This document shows, piece by piece, positions 4,935-5,117 of a stretch of 5,117 bases of DNA. Positions within the stretch are counted from its first letter, which is position 1. Each line of letters begins with the position of its first letter. Under the pieces are notes generated by a model. It ran no database searches. It saw only the letters and a program-made list of their open reading frames with translations, and was not told the DNA's origin. The stretch comes from an uncultured Collinsella sp. GTDB lineage: Bacteria; Actinomycetota; Coriobacteriia; Coriobacteriales; Coriobacteriaceae. The stretch covers positions 1 to 5,117 of the forward strand of contig CAUADW010000100.1 of the NCBI GenBank assembly GCA_958427895.1, in the 5' to 3' direction. Both the position numbers and the translations under genes were made by a program.

Positions 4935-5117
4935 CTAGCGAGGCCTATCCGAATTGACCTCATTGGCGGTGTCGGTTTCGAGCGCCGTGCGGCGGGCGCT
5001 GTAGGCGATAAGGCCGGCGCCTGCCGCGGCGAGTGCTGCAGCGGCTGCCGTAAAGGGAGCGTTGACATCGCCCGTGCCCGCAAGCGCGCCCGCTTTTCCG
5101 GAGCGCTTGTTATTGCC
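4935..5117 (-). CDS. C-terminal end of a sortase-anchored cell-surface protein (partial)
   Basis: An open frame enters from the right edge and ends at TAG (4935-4937), giving 60 visible residues. They show a complete cell-wall sorting signal: a sorting pentapeptide LAGTG followed by D (residues 12-17 of the visible part), then a hydrophobic alanine-rich segment of about 20 residues (FTAAAAALAAAGAGLIAY), then the positively charged SARR and a short polar tail. In the LPXTG family a sortase cuts between Thr and Gly and joins the protein to peptidoglycan. Ala in place of Pro is an accepted variant in Actinobacteria. The tail after the Arg pair is fairly long (about 18 residues, with several acidic ones). 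The function of the extracellular part, such as an adhesin or a pilin, cannot be known from this window. A hairpin follows the stop. Frame, motif order and stop make the call firm despite the missing start. Confidence 0.85.
   Translation of the reverse strand, partial: GNNKRSGKAGALAGTGDVNAPFTAAAAALAAAGAGLIAYSARRTALETDTANEVNSDRPR

Overview
The window looks like part of a chromosome from a moderately GC-rich Gram-positive bacterium. The best guess is a coriobacterium such as Collinsella. This rests on the general look of the proteins, the strong preference for G/C-ending codons, a GTG start, an LPXTG-like cell-wall sorting signal of the LAGTG type and a CGAAC-N4-GTTCG LexA-type box. No rRNA or marker gene is present, so the assignment is an inference.

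All genes I can support are on the minus strand. Reading in the direction of transcription (right to left): 4935-5117 is the C-terminal end of a sortase-anchored surface protein, followed by a strong 16-bp hairpin (4851-4886). A 391-base non-coding stretch (4544-4934) comes next, rich in inverted repeats and holding a near-perfect SOS box about 100 bases before the next start codon. Then comes a two-gene operon: a GyrB/ParE-like ATPase and TOPRIM subunit (2546-4543), and, after a 45-base gap, a GyrA/ParC-like DNA cleavage subunit (260-2500). A 17-bp GC-rich hairpin (181-223) closes the operon. At the left edge, 1-39 is the first 13 codons of another minus-strand gene. It has a strong ribosome binding site that directly abuts three 19-bp tandem repeats (52-103), each carrying the palindrome GCAA-N3-TTGC.

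The two large genes together would make an A2B2 type IIA topoisomerase. One subunit binds ATP and holds the TOPRIM metal site. The other carries the active-site tyrosine and a beta-pinwheel-like C-terminal domain without an obvious GyrA box. Both are clearly divergent from textbook gyrase, so I read them as a second, topoisomerase IV-like enzyme rather than the housekeeping gyrase. The position that is Ser83 in E. coli GyrA is alanine here.

The most interesting non-coding signals are the operator-like repeat array at the left gene and the SOS box with nested inverted repeats ahead of the topoisomerase operon. I saw no tRNA, rRNA, CRISPR array, insertion sequence or phage gene.
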